Part shown: positions 47,663 through 56,582 of the stretch, in pieces
Position numbering within the stretch: position 1 is the stretch's first letter
Layout: every line of letters starts with the position of its first letter
Source of the DNA: Streptomyces formicae
GTDB lineage: Bacteria > Actinomycetota > Actinomycetes > Streptomycetales > Streptomycetaceae
DNA length: 64,000 nucleotides
Assembly (NCBI RefSeq): GCF_022647665.1
Contig: NZ_CP071872.1
Location: 5,208,001 to 5,272,000, forward strand
Direction: 5' to 3'
Translations under genes and position numbers: made by a program
Notes under the pieces: model-generated
Told to the model about the DNA's origin: nothing
Database searches by the model: none
Seen by the model: the letters and a program-made list of their open reading frames with translations, nothing else

Positions 47663-48415
47663 TCAGGCCTCGACCTTCTCCATGATGTCGTCCGAGACAT
47701 CGAAGTTGGCGAAGACGTTCTGCACGTCGTCGCTGTCCTCCAGCGCGTCGATCAGCTTGAAGATCTTGCGCGCGCCCTCCTCGTCCAGCTCGACCTGCAT
47801 GGTCGGGACGAAGCTGGCCTCGGCCGACTCGTAGTCGATTCCGGCGTCCTGGAGGGAGGAGCGGACGGCGACCAGGTCGGTGGCCTCGCTGATGACCTCG
47901 AAGTTCTCACCGAGGTCGTTGACCTCCTCGGCGCCGGCGTCCAGCACCGCGCCGAGGACGTCGTCCTCGCTCAGACCGTTCTTCGGGAGAACGACGACAC
48001 CCTTGCGGTTGAAGAGGTACGACACCGAACCGGGGTCGGCCATGGAGCCGCCGTTGCGGGTCATGGCGACGCGGACGTCCGAGGCGGCGCGGTTGCGGTT
48101 GTCGGTGAGGCACTCGATGAGCACCGCGACACCGTTCGGACCGTAACCCTCATACATGATGGTCTCGTAGTCGGCGCCACCGGCCTCGAGACCTGCGCCG
48201 CGCTTGACCGCCGAGTCGATGTTCTTGTTCGGGACCGAGCTCTTCTTGGCCTTCTGGATGGCGTCGAAGAGGGTCGGGTTGCCCTCGACGTCGCCGCCAC
48301 CGGTACGGGCCGCCACCTCGATGTTCTTGATCAGCTTCGCGAAGAGCTTGCCGCGCTTGGCGTCGATCACGGCCTTCTTGTGCTTCGTCGTGGCCCATTT
48401 AGAGTGGCCGGACAT
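47663..48415 (-). CDS. YebC/PmpR family transcriptional regulator or translation factor
   Basis: The 250-aa product is a full-length YebC/TACO1 protein. It begins MSGHSKWATTKHKKAVIDAK and contains NPTLFDAIQKAKKSSVPNKN and EGYGPNGVAVLIECLTDNRN, all diagnostic. The family was first seen as transcriptional regulators; recent work, as I recall, links some members to translation of proline-rich stretches, so its role alongside EF-P is possible. It lies between pdxT and ruvC. Confidence 0.94.
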   Translation of the reverse strand: MSGHSKWATTKHKKAVIDAKRGKLFAKLIKNIEVAARTGGGDVEGNPTLFDAIQKAKKSSVPNKNIDSAVKRGAGLEAGGADYETIMYEGYGPNGVAVLIECLTDNRNRAASDVRVAMTRNGGSMADPGSVSYLFNRKGVVVLPKNGLSEDDVLGAVLDAGAEEVNDLGENFEVISEATDLVAVRSSLQDAGIDYESAEASFVPTMQVELDEEGARKIFKLIDALEDSDDVQNVFANFDVSDDIMEKVEA

Positions 48416-48478
48416 CTGCCTGTCTCCTTCGCGTAACCAATCTCTGCTGCGTTCGCCTGTGATCCTACCGGGACAGGG

Positions 48479-49072
48479 TCAGTGCGCGGCGCGCACCATG
48501 TCCACGAACAGGGCGTGCACACGATGGTCCCCGGTGAGTTCCGGGTGGAACGACGTGGCCAGCGCGTTGCCCTGCCGTACGGCGACGATGTGGCCCCCGT
48601 GCTCGGCGAGCACCTCGGACTCGGCACCGACGGACTCGACCCACGGCGCACGGATGAAGACGCCCTCCACGGGGCCGCCCTCGACGCCCGCGACCGCCAC
48701 CGCGGCCTCGAAGGACTCGTTCTGGCGGCCGAAGGCGTTGCGGCGCACGATCATGTCGATGCCGCCGATGGTCTCCTGGCCCGAGCGCGGGTCGAGGATC
48801 TTCTCGGCGAGCATGATCAGGCCCGCGCAGGTGCCGTAGACCGGCATCCCGGCGCGGATGCGCTCGCGCAGCGGCTCCATCATGCCGAAGAGATGGGCCA
48901 GTTTGGAGATGGTGGTGGACTCGCCGCCGGGTATGACGAGGCCGTCGACCTCGGCGAGCTCATCGGGGCGCCGGACCGGCCTGGCCACGGCGTCCGCCGC
49001 GGCCAGGGCGATCAGGTGCTCCCGTACGTCGCCCTGGAGCGCCAGGACGCCGATCACGGGGGTGTCGCTCAT
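48479..49072 (-). CDS. pdxT: pyridoxal 5'-phosphate synthase glutaminase subunit
   Basis: PdxT (197 aa) releases ammonia from glutamine for PdxS. It is a class I-type glutaminase: the nucleophile Cys is in VYGTCAGLIMLAE near residue 78, the oxyanion region in LVIPGGESTTISKL near 45, and the His-Glu pair in TSFHPELTGDHRVH near 174. It begins 6 bp after the pdxS stop, so the two subunits are made together. Confidence 0.96.
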   Translation of the reverse strand: MSDTPVIGVLALQGDVREHLIALAAADAVARPVRRPDELAEVDGLVIPGGESTTISKLAHLFGMMEPLRERIRAGMPVYGTCAGLIMLAEKILDPRSGQETIGGIDMIVRRNAFGRQNESFEAAVAVAGVEGGPVEGVFIRAPWVESVGAESEVLAEHGGHIVAVRQGNALATSFHPELTGDHRVHALFVDMVRAAH

Positions 49073-49078
49073 GGGTGG

Positions 49079-49993
49079 TTACCAGCCGCGCTTCGCGTAG
49101 CGCTCGGCCTCGGGGAGGGTGTCGCAGTTGATGCCGACCATGGCCTCGCCCAGGTTGCGGGAGGCGTCCGCGATGATCTTCGGGTCGTCGTAGAAGGTGG
49201 TGGCCTTCACGATGGCGGCGGCGCGCTTGGCCGGGTCGCCGGACTTGAAGATGCCGGAGCCGACGAAGACGCCCTCGGCGCCGAGCTGGCGCATCAGCGC
49301 AGCGTCGGCGGGGGTGGCGACGCCACCGGCGGAGAACAGCACGACCGGCAGCTTGCCGAGCCGTGCGACCTCGGCGACGAGCTCGTACGGGGCGCGCAGC
49401 TCCTTGGCGGCGGCGTACAGCTCGTTGTGGTCGAGGGCGCGCAGGTGGCCGATCTCGTTCTTGATCTGGCGCAGGTGGCGCACGGCCTCGACGACGTTGC
49501 CGGTGCCGGCCTCGCCCTTCGAGCGGATCATGGCCGCGCCCTCGGCGATACGGCGCAGGGCCTCGCCCAGGTTGGTGGCGCCGCAGACGAAGGGGGTGGT
49601 GAACGCCCACTTGTCGGAGTGGTTGACCTCGTCGGCCGGGGTGAGCACCTCGGACTCGTCGATGTAGTCGACGCCGAGGGACTGCAGAACCTGGGCCTCG
49701 ACGAAGTGGCCGATCCGGGACTTCGCCATGACCGGGATGGAGACCGCCTCGATGATCTCCTCGATCATGTTCGGGTCGGACATCCGGGCCACGCCGCCGT
49801 CCTTGCGGATGTCGGCCGGGACCCGCTCCAGGGCCATGACGGCGACGGCGCCCGCGTCCTCGGCGATCTTCGCCTGCTCGGCGTTGACCACGTCCATGAT
49901 CACGCCGCCCTTGAGCTGCTCGGCCATGCCGCGCTTCACGCGCGCGGTGCCGGTCTCGGGGGCCTGCGGGGTGGTGGGGAACGTGCTGGACAC
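49079..49993 (-). CDS. pdxS: pyridoxal 5'-phosphate synthase lyase subunit
   Basis: PdxS (304 aa) builds PLP directly from ribose 5-phosphate, glyceraldehyde 3-phosphate and ammonia (DXP-independent route). Signatures: RVKRGMAEQLKGGVIMDVVN near residue 18, PVMAKSRIGHFVEAQ near 96 and LPVVLFSAGGVATPADAAL near 221, with the two catalytic lysines. GTG at 49991-49993 follows GAGG by 6 bases and gives the family length; an ATG nearer the right would add unconserved residues. It opens the leftward run to relA. Confidence 0.95.
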   Translation of the reverse strand: MSSTFPTTPQAPETGTARVKRGMAEQLKGGVIMDVVNAEQAKIAEDAGAVAVMALERVPADIRKDGGVARMSDPNMIEEIIEAVSIPVMAKSRIGHFVEAQVLQSLGVDYIDESEVLTPADEVNHSDKWAFTTPFVCGATNLGEALRRIAEGAAMIRSKGEAGTGNVVEAVRHLRQIKNEIGHLRALDHNELYAAAKELRAPYELVAEVARLGKLPVVLFSAGGVATPADAALMRQLGAEGVFVGSGIFKSGDPAKRAAAIVKATTFYDDPKIIADASRNLGEAMVGINCDTLPEAERYAKRGW

Positions 49994-50138
49994 GATCGAC
50001 CTCATTCGGTGACGACGGCTTGGTGCTCCGAAGAGGAAACCTTCCGGGAGCAGTCCACTGCAAGGGCCAATGCGGAGCCGGTGGCTCATTTTGGCGAAGC
50101 GGAGGCGAACACGGGGCGACATGCGGTAGGCCGTTGCC

Positions 50139-50510
50139 ATGGCCATTCGCCGCGTTGTGCCCAATGTTCCGTCCAAGCCGGAGTCGGCGGAGCGGAACCG
50201 TGACTTCTACGGGCTCCTCGGCTTCGAGGAGGTGATGAACCTCGGCTGGATCATGACGCTGGCGTCCCCGTCCGCCCCGGCGGCGCAGATCAGCTTCATG
50301 GCCGGGGACATGACCGCGCCCGTGCCCCCTGACCTGAGCATCGAGGTGGACGATGTGGACGCGGCGTACGCGGTCATGCGCGAGGCCGGTGCGGAGATCG
50401 TGCACCCGCTGCGGGACGAGGAGTGGGGAGTGCGCCGGTTCTTCGTACGGGACCCGGACGGGCGGGTGGTGAACGTACTGAGTCACCGCGCCGACCCGCC
50501 GGACTCCTAG
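50139..50510 (+). CDS. VOC family protein (glyoxalase/bleomycin-resistance fold)
   Basis: The 123-aa product has the paired beta-alpha-beta-beta-beta units of the vicinal oxygen chelate fold: NRDFYGLLGFEEVMNLGW in the first half and DLSIEVDDVDAAYAVMREAG then RRFFVRDPDGRVVNVL in the second. Substrate unknown. The ATG at 50139 has no strong ribosome site. Its end overlaps the convergent LemA-like gene by 4 bp, so their mRNAs are antisense to each other there. Confidence 0.88.
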   Translation: MAIRRVVPNVPSKPESAERNRDFYGLLGFEEVMNLGWIMTLASPSAPAAQISFMAGDMTAPVPPDLSIEVDDVDAAYAVMREAGAEIVHPLRDEEWGVRRFFVRDPDGRVVNVLSHRADPPDS

Positions 50511-51049
50511 GTCGGCCTGTCGGCCAGCGCCGTCGGGGGTTCGTCGTCCATCTCGAACGCCATCGGGAACGGTGCGTGCCCGGCCAGCCGGAACCAGCGG
50601 ACCTTGCGGTGCCGGCGCACCGCCCGTGCGGCGCGTACGGCGTCGTTGTGGAACCGCCTCGCCATCGGTACGCGGCGCACCGCGGCAGCGAGCTCGTTCG
50701 CGGCGTCGTCGCCGCCGGGTGCCTCCCGGACGACCTGCACCTGCTCCGGTTCGCCGAAGACGGCGCGGAGCGCCTGGCTCAGGTCGCTCTCGGCGACCTC
50801 GCGATGCTCCTCGTCGGCCTGGCGGGCGGCGTGCGCGGCCTCGTACAGCACGATCGAGGCGGCCGGGTCGAGCATGCCCGAGGTGGCGAGCTCCTGGGTG
50901 ACCGATGCGCGGCGCAGCAGCTGGGCGTCGAGGGCGGCGCGGGCGGCGTCGATCCGGGAGTGGAGGCGGTCGAGGCGGCCGGCGGTCCAGCTGAGGTAGA
51001 GGCCGATGGCGACGAGCGCGACGAGGATCCAGATCAGGGTTGCGGTCAC
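50507..51049 (-). CDS. LemA-like single-pass membrane protein
   Basis: The 180-aa product has an N-terminal helix (TLIWILVALVAIGLYLSW) followed by an extended helical domain. The pattern LHSRIDAARAALDAQLLRRA and the later FHNDAVRAARAVRRHRKVRW then FPMAFEMDD resembles LemA proteins (long antiparallel helices, then an FN..V motif), but it is divergent. The role is unknown. It stands between the PIM operon and the VOC gene. Confidence 0.75.
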   Translation of the reverse strand: MTATLIWILVALVAIGLYLSWTAGRLDRLHSRIDAARAALDAQLLRRASVTQELATSGMLDPAASIVLYEAAHAARQADEEHREVAESDLSQALRAVFGEPEQVQVVREAPGGDDAANELAAAVRRVPMARRFHNDAVRAARAVRRHRKVRWFRLAGHAPFPMAFEMDDEPPTALADRPT

Positions 51050-51095
51050 GGCGGGTCACCTTACCGGTGCGCCCGACGCCCGCGGCGCGCCTGCC

Positions 51096-51121
51096 GGGCC
51101 CGGGGGCGAAACCCCCGGCCC
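51096..51121. terminator. hairpin after the PIM operon
   Basis: GGGCC and CGGGGG pair with CCCCCG and GCCC, with one bulge, around a CGAAA loop. It lies 34 bp past the mannosyltransferase stop. Confidence 0.6.
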
Positions 51122-51154
51122 TCGCGCCTCACACGCCGGCGAGGCTGTTTTCGG

Positions 51155-52315
51155 TCAGTCCCGGGCCAGCCCGAAGCGGGCCATCAGCCCCGGCCGTTCG
51201 TCCGCGGCCACGGAGGCGGCGCCGTCCGTCACCGTTTCGTAGACCGCGAGGACGTCCGCGCCGACCGTCGACCAGTCGAAGCGCCGCACGTGCGCGCTGC
51301 CGCGTGCCCGCAGCTGCTCGCGCCGCTCCGGGTCGCCGAGCAGCCGGACCGCGGCCTCGGCCAGTGCCCCCGCGTCCTCGTTGGTGAAGAGTTCGCCCGC
51401 CGCGCCCTGGTCGAGGACCTGGGCGAAGGCGTCCAGGTCCGAGGCCAGGACCGGCGCGCCCGCCGAGAGGGCCTCGACGAGGATGATGCCGAAGCTCTCG
51501 CCGCCGGTGTTGGGGGCGACGTAGACGTCGACGCTGCGCAGCAGCCTGGCCTTGTCCTCGTCGCTGACCATGCCGAGGAACTCGACGCGCGAGCGCATCT
51601 CCTGCGGCAGCGAGGCGACCGCCTCCTCCTCGTCGCCGCGGCCCGCGACCAGGAGCCGGACGTCCGGCCGGGCGGCGAGGATCGCCGGGAGGGCCTTCAT
51701 CAGGACCGGCAGGCCCTTGCGAGGTTCGTCGATGCGGCCGATGAAGCCGATCGTCCCGCCCTGCCACTCGGCCCGCGGCTCGGCCCGCGCGAAGAAGTCG
51801 ATGTCGACGCCGTTGGGGATGACGACGGCGTCGCCGCCCAGGTGCTCCACCAGCGTGCGCCGCGCGTACTCGCTGACGGCGATGCGTGCGCTGATCTTCT
51901 CCAGCGCGGGCTGGAGGATCGGGTACGCGGCGATCATCGCCCTCGACCGCGGGTTGGACGTGTGGAACGTGGCCACGATCGGCCCCTGCGCGGCCCAGCA
52001 CGTGAGGAGCCCCAGCGACGGCGAGGCCGGCTCGTGGATGTGGATGACGTCGAAGGTGCCGTCGTGCAGCCAGCGCCGTACCCGCGCGGCCGACAGGAAG
52101 CCGAAGTTGAGCCGGGCGACCGAGCCGTTGTACGGGACGGGCACGGCACGGCCCGCCGAGACGACGTACGGGGGCAGCGGTGTGTCGTCGTCCGCCGGGG
52201 CGAGGACGGACACCTCGTGGCCGAGCCGGATCAGATGCTCGGCCAGGTCCCTGATGTGGAACTGGACGCCGCCGGGCACGTCCCACGAGTACGGGCAGAC
52301 GATGCCGATCCTCAC
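51155..52315 (-). CDS. pimA: GDP-mannose-dependent phosphatidylinositol mannosyltransferase-like glycosyltransferase
   Basis: The 386-aa GT4-family enzyme likely adds the first mannose to phosphatidylinositol. It begins RIGIVCPYSWDVPGGVQFH with the GGVQ acceptor loop, contains HIHEPASPSLGLL, FHTSNPRSRAM and VIPNGVDIDFF, and the sugar-nucleotide EX7E motif in NTGGESFGIILVEALSAG near residue 275. GTG at 52313-52315 is chosen; it overlaps the acyltransferase stop by 4 bp, as in the classic pgsA-patA-pimA arrangement. The gene symbol rests on that context. Confidence 0.9.
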   Translation of the reverse strand: MRIGIVCPYSWDVPGGVQFHIRDLAEHLIRLGHEVSVLAPADDDTPLPPYVVSAGRAVPVPYNGSVARLNFGFLSAARVRRWLHDGTFDVIHIHEPASPSLGLLTCWAAQGPIVATFHTSNPRSRAMIAAYPILQPALEKISARIAVSEYARRTLVEHLGGDAVVIPNGVDIDFFARAEPRAEWQGGTIGFIGRIDEPRKGLPVLMKALPAILAARPDVRLLVAGRGDEEEAVASLPQEMRSRVEFLGMVSDEDKARLLRSVDVYVAPNTGGESFGIILVEALSAGAPVLASDLDAFAQVLDQGAAGELFTNEDAGALAEAAVRLLGDPERREQLRARGSAHVRRFDWSTVGADVLAVYETVTDGAASVAADERPGLMARFGLARD

Positions 52316-53223
52316 GGTCGTCGCTCCTCGTGGCCGGACGACTCCAGGTCCGCGAGCCACAACCGCTGAAGCATGTGCCAGTCCTCCGGGTGGTCGGCGA
52401 TTCCGGTGGCGAAGGCATCTGCCAGCGCCTGCGTCATCACAGACGTCTTTTCGGCCCGGGTACCTGTCTCGGGCAGGTCGACGGGCGGGTGGATCCGCCC
52501 CTTCATGACCGGCGTCTCGTCGTACCAGAGGGTCACCGGCAGCAGCAGCGCGCCGGTCTGCTGCGCCAGCAGCGCCGGGCCCGCCGGCATCCGCGCACTC
52601 TCGCCGAAGAACTTCACCTCGACGCCCGACGAGGACAGGTCGCGGTCGGCGACCAGGCAGACCATCCGGCCCTCACGCAGCCGCCGCGCCAGGGTGCCGA
52701 AGGCGGAGCCGCCGGTGTGCGGAAGGACCTCCATGCCCAGCGACTCGCGGTACTCGACGAACCGGTCGTACAGGGTCTCCGGCTTGAGCCGCTCGGCGAC
52801 GGTCGTGAACGGTATGCCGAGGGCGCGGGTGGCCCAGACCCCCGCGAGGTCCCAGTTGGCGAGGTGCGGCAGCGCGAGCACGACGCCCTTGCCCGCGGCG
52901 AGCCCGTCGGTGAGACGGCTGAGCCCGTTCAACTCGAAGCTGCGCTTCGCACGCTCCTCGTCCCAGGTGGGCAGCCGGAAGGACTCCATCCAGTAGCGCA
53001 TGTACGAGCGCATGCCGGCCTTCGACAGCTCCGCGAGCCGCTCGGGCCCCGCGTCGGGCACCACGCGGGCCAGATTGGACTCCAGGCGCAGCACGCCCTT
53101 GCCCCGCCGCTTCCACGCAGCGTCCGCGACGGTCCGGCCGAGCGCCGCCGCGAGCGGCTCGGGCAGCTTCTTGACCGTCGCCCAGCCGAGCCCGTACAGC
53201 GCGTCTGTCAGACGTTCCTTCAT
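52312..53223 (-). CDS. phosphatidylinositol mannoside acyltransferase
   Basis: The 303-aa product belongs to the LpxL/HtrB-like acyltransferases. The catalytic HxxxxD motif is seen in ALPHLANWDLAG near residue 119, and the ADRDLSSSGVEVKFFGE segment near 192 matches the acceptor region. It likely acylates a mannose of PIM1/PIM2 (PatA function). It overlaps pgsA by 4 bp and pimA by 4 bp, so the three enzymes are translationally coupled. Confidence 0.9.
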   Translation of the reverse strand: MKERLTDALYGLGWATVKKLPEPLAAALGRTVADAAWKRRGKGVLRLESNLARVVPDAGPERLAELSKAGMRSYMRYWMESFRLPTWDEERAKRSFELNGLSRLTDGLAAGKGVVLALPHLANWDLAGVWATRALGIPFTTVAERLKPETLYDRFVEYRESLGMEVLPHTGGSAFGTLARRLREGRMVCLVADRDLSSSGVEVKFFGESARMPAGPALLAQQTGALLLPVTLWYDETPVMKGRIHPPVDLPETGTRAEKTSVMTQALADAFATGIADHPEDWHMLQRLWLADLESSGHEERRP

Positions 53224-53936
53224 GAGGCTGCCCCACTCCCCTTCGAGGACTCCGAGGACTCCGAGGTCGGGGACGCCGGGGACGCCGCACCGTCCCTCTC
53301 CGCCGCGGCGTCCGCCTCGGCCGCCTCACGGCGTACCGTCACCACCCGCTGCCCCAGGGTCACCAGCGAACCGACGGCCACGATCCACAGCGCGATCGGC
53401 AGCAGCACCTGGACGCCGGGCACCCCGAAGGCACTCAGCCCCGCCAGGCCCGCCGCGACGAGCGAGATGACGAGCCGCTCGGCCCGCTCGATCAGCCCGT
53501 TGACCGCGACGGGCAGCCCGATCGACTCGCCGCGCGCCTTCGTGTACGACACGACCTGGCCGCTGGCCAGGCAGAAGATCGACACGGCGCACAGCACATT
53601 GTCGTCGCCCTTGCCCGCGTACCAGAGCGCGAAGCCGCCGAAGATCGCCCCGTCGGCGACCCGGTCCAGTGTCGAGTCGAGGAAGGCGCCCCAGCGGCTG
53701 GAGACCCCGGCCTGGCGCGCCATGTTCCCGTCGACCAGGTCCGAGAAGACGAACAGGGCAATGACGATGGTCCCCCAGAAGAATTCTCCGCGCGGGAAGA
53801 AGGCCAGTGCGCCCGCCATGACCCCCGCCGTGCCGATGAGCGTGACCGCGTCGGGGCTCACCCCGCGGCGGAGCAGAAACGCGGCGAACGGCGTGAGGAC
53901 ACGCGTGAAAAACGCACGCGCGTACTTGTTCAGCAT
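53220..53936 (-). CDS. pgsA: phosphatidylinositol phosphate synthase (CDP-alcohol phosphatidyltransferase)
   Basis: The 238-aa membrane protein has the CDP-alcohol motif DG..AR........G...D...D in VDGNMARQAGVSSRWGAFLD near residues 65-88, the metal and CDP site. Several hydrophobic helices follow. In actinobacteria this locus makes phosphatidylinositol phosphate from CDP-diacylglycerol and inositol phosphate. The C-terminus is a Ser/Ala-rich tail. ATG at 53934-53936 is preferred; earlier starts add polar residues. It opens the PIM operon and diverges from the EF-G-like gene across 260 bp. Confidence 0.9.
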   Translation of the reverse strand: MLNKYARAFFTRVLTPFAAFLLRRGVSPDAVTLIGTAGVMAGALAFFPRGEFFWGTIVIALFVFSDLVDGNMARQAGVSSRWGAFLDSTLDRVADGAIFGGFALWYAGKGDDNVLCAVSIFCLASGQVVSYTKARGESIGLPVAVNGLIERAERLVISLVAAGLAGLSAFGVPGVQVLLPIALWIVAVGSLVTLGQRVVTVRREAAEADAAAERDGAASPASPTSESSESSKGSGAAS

Positions 53937-54196
53937 GGCCTTCCCGAGGTTTCGGCGGGCCGTGCGGCCCCTTGTGACCACCGGCGGGCCCATCGTAGCC
54001 ACGACGTCGTCGCGCCAGCGGACTCCCCCGGTCACGTACGACGTATGGACGCACCATGACGGGAGTGGAAAGCTCGAAAGACCACCGCGGGCACGCCGGA
54101 GCTTCCCCTCGTCACCAGGAGGGCATCGCACCCCAGTCGGCTCCCCCGGGTCCGCGCCCTCATACCTCACCGTGCAATCAGTCGGGAGGAAGAATC
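53937..54196. other. divergent spacer between pgsA and the EF-G-like gene
   Basis: 260 bp separate the two starts. I see the GGGAGGA ribosome site of the rightward gene at 54184-54190, but no clear operator or hairpin. Confidence 0.4.
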
Positions 54197-56413
54197 ATGG
54201 GCGACAAGGCGAACGCACATCCCGGAGCCGCCGGCAGGGCTACGACGGCCGACCAGCCCTCATCCGTACGGAACGTGGTGCTGGTCGGCCACAGCGGATC
54301 GGGCAAGACGACCCTGGTCGAGGCCCTCGCACAGACGGCGGGAGCGGTCAACAGGGCGGGCCGGGTCGAGGACGGCGGCACGGTCTCCGACTACGACGAG
54401 ATCGAGCACCGCCAGCAGCGCTCCGTACAGCTGAGCCTCGTCCCGGTCGAATGGGGCGGATACAAGATCAACCTGCTGGACACCCCCGGATACGCCGACT
54501 TCGTCGGGGAACTCAGGGCCGGTCTGCGCGCAGCGGACGCGGCCCTTTTCGTTGTCTCCGCGGCCCAGGAGGCCGACGCCGTCGCCGGCTCCACGCGCAT
54601 GGTGTGGGAGGAGTGCGCGGCGGTCGGGATGCCCCGGGCGATCGTGGTCACCCACCTGGAGACGGCCCGCACCGGCTTCGAGGAGCTGACGGGGGTCTGC
54701 GGGCGGATATTCGGCGGCGACGACCCCGACGCCGTACTGCCGCTGTACCTGCCGCTGCACGGCCCCGAGGCCGCGGACGGGCACGCGCCGGTGAACGGGC
54801 TGATCGGGCTGCTGTCGCAGAAGCTGTTCGACTACACCTCCGGCGCTCGGGCGGAGCGGCCGCCCGGGGACGAGGAGCTGCCCCAGATCGAGGAGGCCCG
54901 CAACCGGCTGATCGAGGGCATCATCGCGGAGAGCGAGGACGAGACCCTCATGGACCGCTACCTCGGCGGCGAGGAGATCGACATCAAGACGCTCATCGAC
55001 GACCTGGAGAAGGCCGTCGCGCGGGGCGTCTTCCATCCGGTGCTGGCCGCAGCGCCGGCGTCGAACGGGGGCAAGCAGGGGCTCGGCACGGTCGAGCTGC
55101 TGGAACTGATCACGGGTGGTTTCCCGACGCCGCTGGAGCGGGAGGCTCCGGCGGTCACGACGCCGCAGGGCCAGGCGCGCCCTGCGATCAGCTGCGACCC
55201 GGCGGGTCCGCTGGTCGCCGAGGTGGTCAGGACCGCTTCGGACCCGTACGTCGGCCGGCTGTCGCTGGTGCGCGTCTTCTCCGGCACGCTGCGTCCGGAC
55301 GAGACGGTGCACGTGTCCGGGCACGGTCTGACCGACCGGGGGCACGAGGGCCGTGCCTCCCACGACGTCGACGAGCGGGTCGGCGCGCTGTCCTCGCCGT
55401 TCGGCAAACAGCAGCGCACGGTCGGCGAGTGCATCGCGGGCGACCTGGCGTGCGTCGCGAAGCTGGCGCGGGCCGAGACCGGCGACACGCTGTCGTCGAA
55501 GGACGATCCGCTGCTGATGGAGCCGTGGGCGATGCCCGACCCGCTGCTGCCGGTGGCCATCCAGGCGCACAGCAAGGCGGACGAGGACCGGTTGTCGCAG
55601 GGGCTCGCCCGGCTGGTCGCCGAGGATCCGACGATGCGGCTGGAGCAGAACCAGGACACGCACCAGGTCGTGCTGTGGTGCCTGGGCGAGGCGCACATGG
55701 ACGTGGCGCTGGAGCGGCTGCGCAGCCGCTACGGCGTCCAGGTCGACGTGGTCCCGCACAAGGTGTCGCTGCGGGAGACGTTCGGCGAGCGGTCGGCCGG
55801 GCGCGGCCGGCATGTGAAGCAGTCCGGCGGCCACGGGCAGTACGCGATCTGCGAGATCGAGGTCGAGCCGCTGCCGGCCGGGTCCGGCATCGAGTTCGTC
55901 GACAAGGTCGTCGGCGGTGCGGTGCCACGGCAGTTCATCCCGTCCGTGGAGAAGGGCGTACGGGCGCAGGCGGCGAAGGGCGTCGCGGCCGGCTATCCGC
56001 TCGTCGACGTGCGGGTGACGCTGCTGGACGGCAAGGCGCACTCGGTGGACTCCTCCGATGCGGCCTTCCAGACGGCGGGTGCGCTGGCGCTGCGCGAGGC
56101 GGCGTCGGAGGTCCGGATCCATCTGCTGGAGCCGGTGTCCGAGGTGCAGGTGCTGGTGCCGGACGAGTACGTCGGTGCGGTGATGAGCGATCTGTCGGGG
56201 CGGCGCGGCCGCGTGGTCGGCACCGAACAGGCGGGGCAGGGGCGGACGCTCGTACGGGCCGAGGTGCCGGAGATCGAGGTCGGCCGGTACGCGGTCGACC
56301 TGCGGTCGATCTCGCACGGCACGGGCCGGTTCGACCGGTCGTACGCACGCCATGAGGCGATGCCTCCGCAACTGGCCGACAAGATCCGTCAACAGGCGGA
56401 GAACGGCTCCTAG
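54197..56413 (+). CDS. elongation factor G-like protein (EF-G2 type) with degenerate GTPase motifs
   Basis: The 738-aa product has EF-G domain order but is not the main EF-G. Walker A GHSGSGKTT (31-39) is intact. The switch II motif reads DTPGYADF (95-102), with Tyr where EF-G has its catalytic His; the switch I RGIT is RSVQ near 75; and the guanine-specific NKxD is THLE (152-155). Domain IV retains KQSGGHGQYAICEIEVE. Mycobacterial EF-G2 is reported not to support translocation; this one may bind nucleotide differently. ATG at 54197 follows GGGAGGA by 6 bases. Confidence 0.9.
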   Translation: MGDKANAHPGAAGRATTADQPSSVRNVVLVGHSGSGKTTLVEALAQTAGAVNRAGRVEDGGTVSDYDEIEHRQQRSVQLSLVPVEWGGYKINLLDTPGYADFVGELRAGLRAADAALFVVSAAQEADAVAGSTRMVWEECAAVGMPRAIVVTHLETARTGFEELTGVCGRIFGGDDPDAVLPLYLPLHGPEAADGHAPVNGLIGLLSQKLFDYTSGARAERPPGDEELPQIEEARNRLIEGIIAESEDETLMDRYLGGEEIDIKTLIDDLEKAVARGVFHPVLAAAPASNGGKQGLGTVELLELITGGFPTPLEREAPAVTTPQGQARPAISCDPAGPLVAEVVRTASDPYVGRLSLVRVFSGTLRPDETVHVSGHGLTDRGHEGRASHDVDERVGALSSPFGKQQRTVGECIAGDLACVAKLARAETGDTLSSKDDPLLMEPWAMPDPLLPVAIQAHSKADEDRLSQGLARLVAEDPTMRLEQNQDTHQVVLWCLGEAHMDVALERLRSRYGVQVDVVPHKVSLRETFGERSAGRGRHVKQSGGHGQYAICEIEVEPLPAGSGIEFVDKVVGGAVPRQFIPSVEKGVRAQAAKGVAAGYPLVDVRVTLLDGKAHSVDSSDAAFQTAGALALREAASEVRIHLLEPVSEVQVLVPDEYVGAVMSDLSGRRGRVVGTEQAGQGRTLVRAEVPEIEVGRYAVDLRSISHGTGRFDRSYARHEAMPPQLADKIRQQAENGS

Positions 56414-56421
56414 TTGAGCCT

Positions 56422-56457
56422 GCCGCCCGCCGTTCTCCCGTGCGGCGGGCGGCTTTT
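56422..56457 (+). terminator. intrinsic terminator after the EF-G-like gene
   Basis: GCCGCCCGCCG and its exact complement form an 11-bp stem with a 10-nt loop, followed by TTTT at 56454-56457. It starts 8 bp past the stop and is the best U-tract terminator in the window. Confidence 0.88.
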
Positions 56458-56582
56458 CCACAGGATGAAGCGCGCGGCGTCGGTGATCGATAGGCTGGGG
56501 TGCCCAGTTCAGCATGTGTGCGGGGCGCGGCAGTCGGGAAAAAGCCGCAGAGCGGACGAGTTGCGGCGATGGGGGCGGTGCG

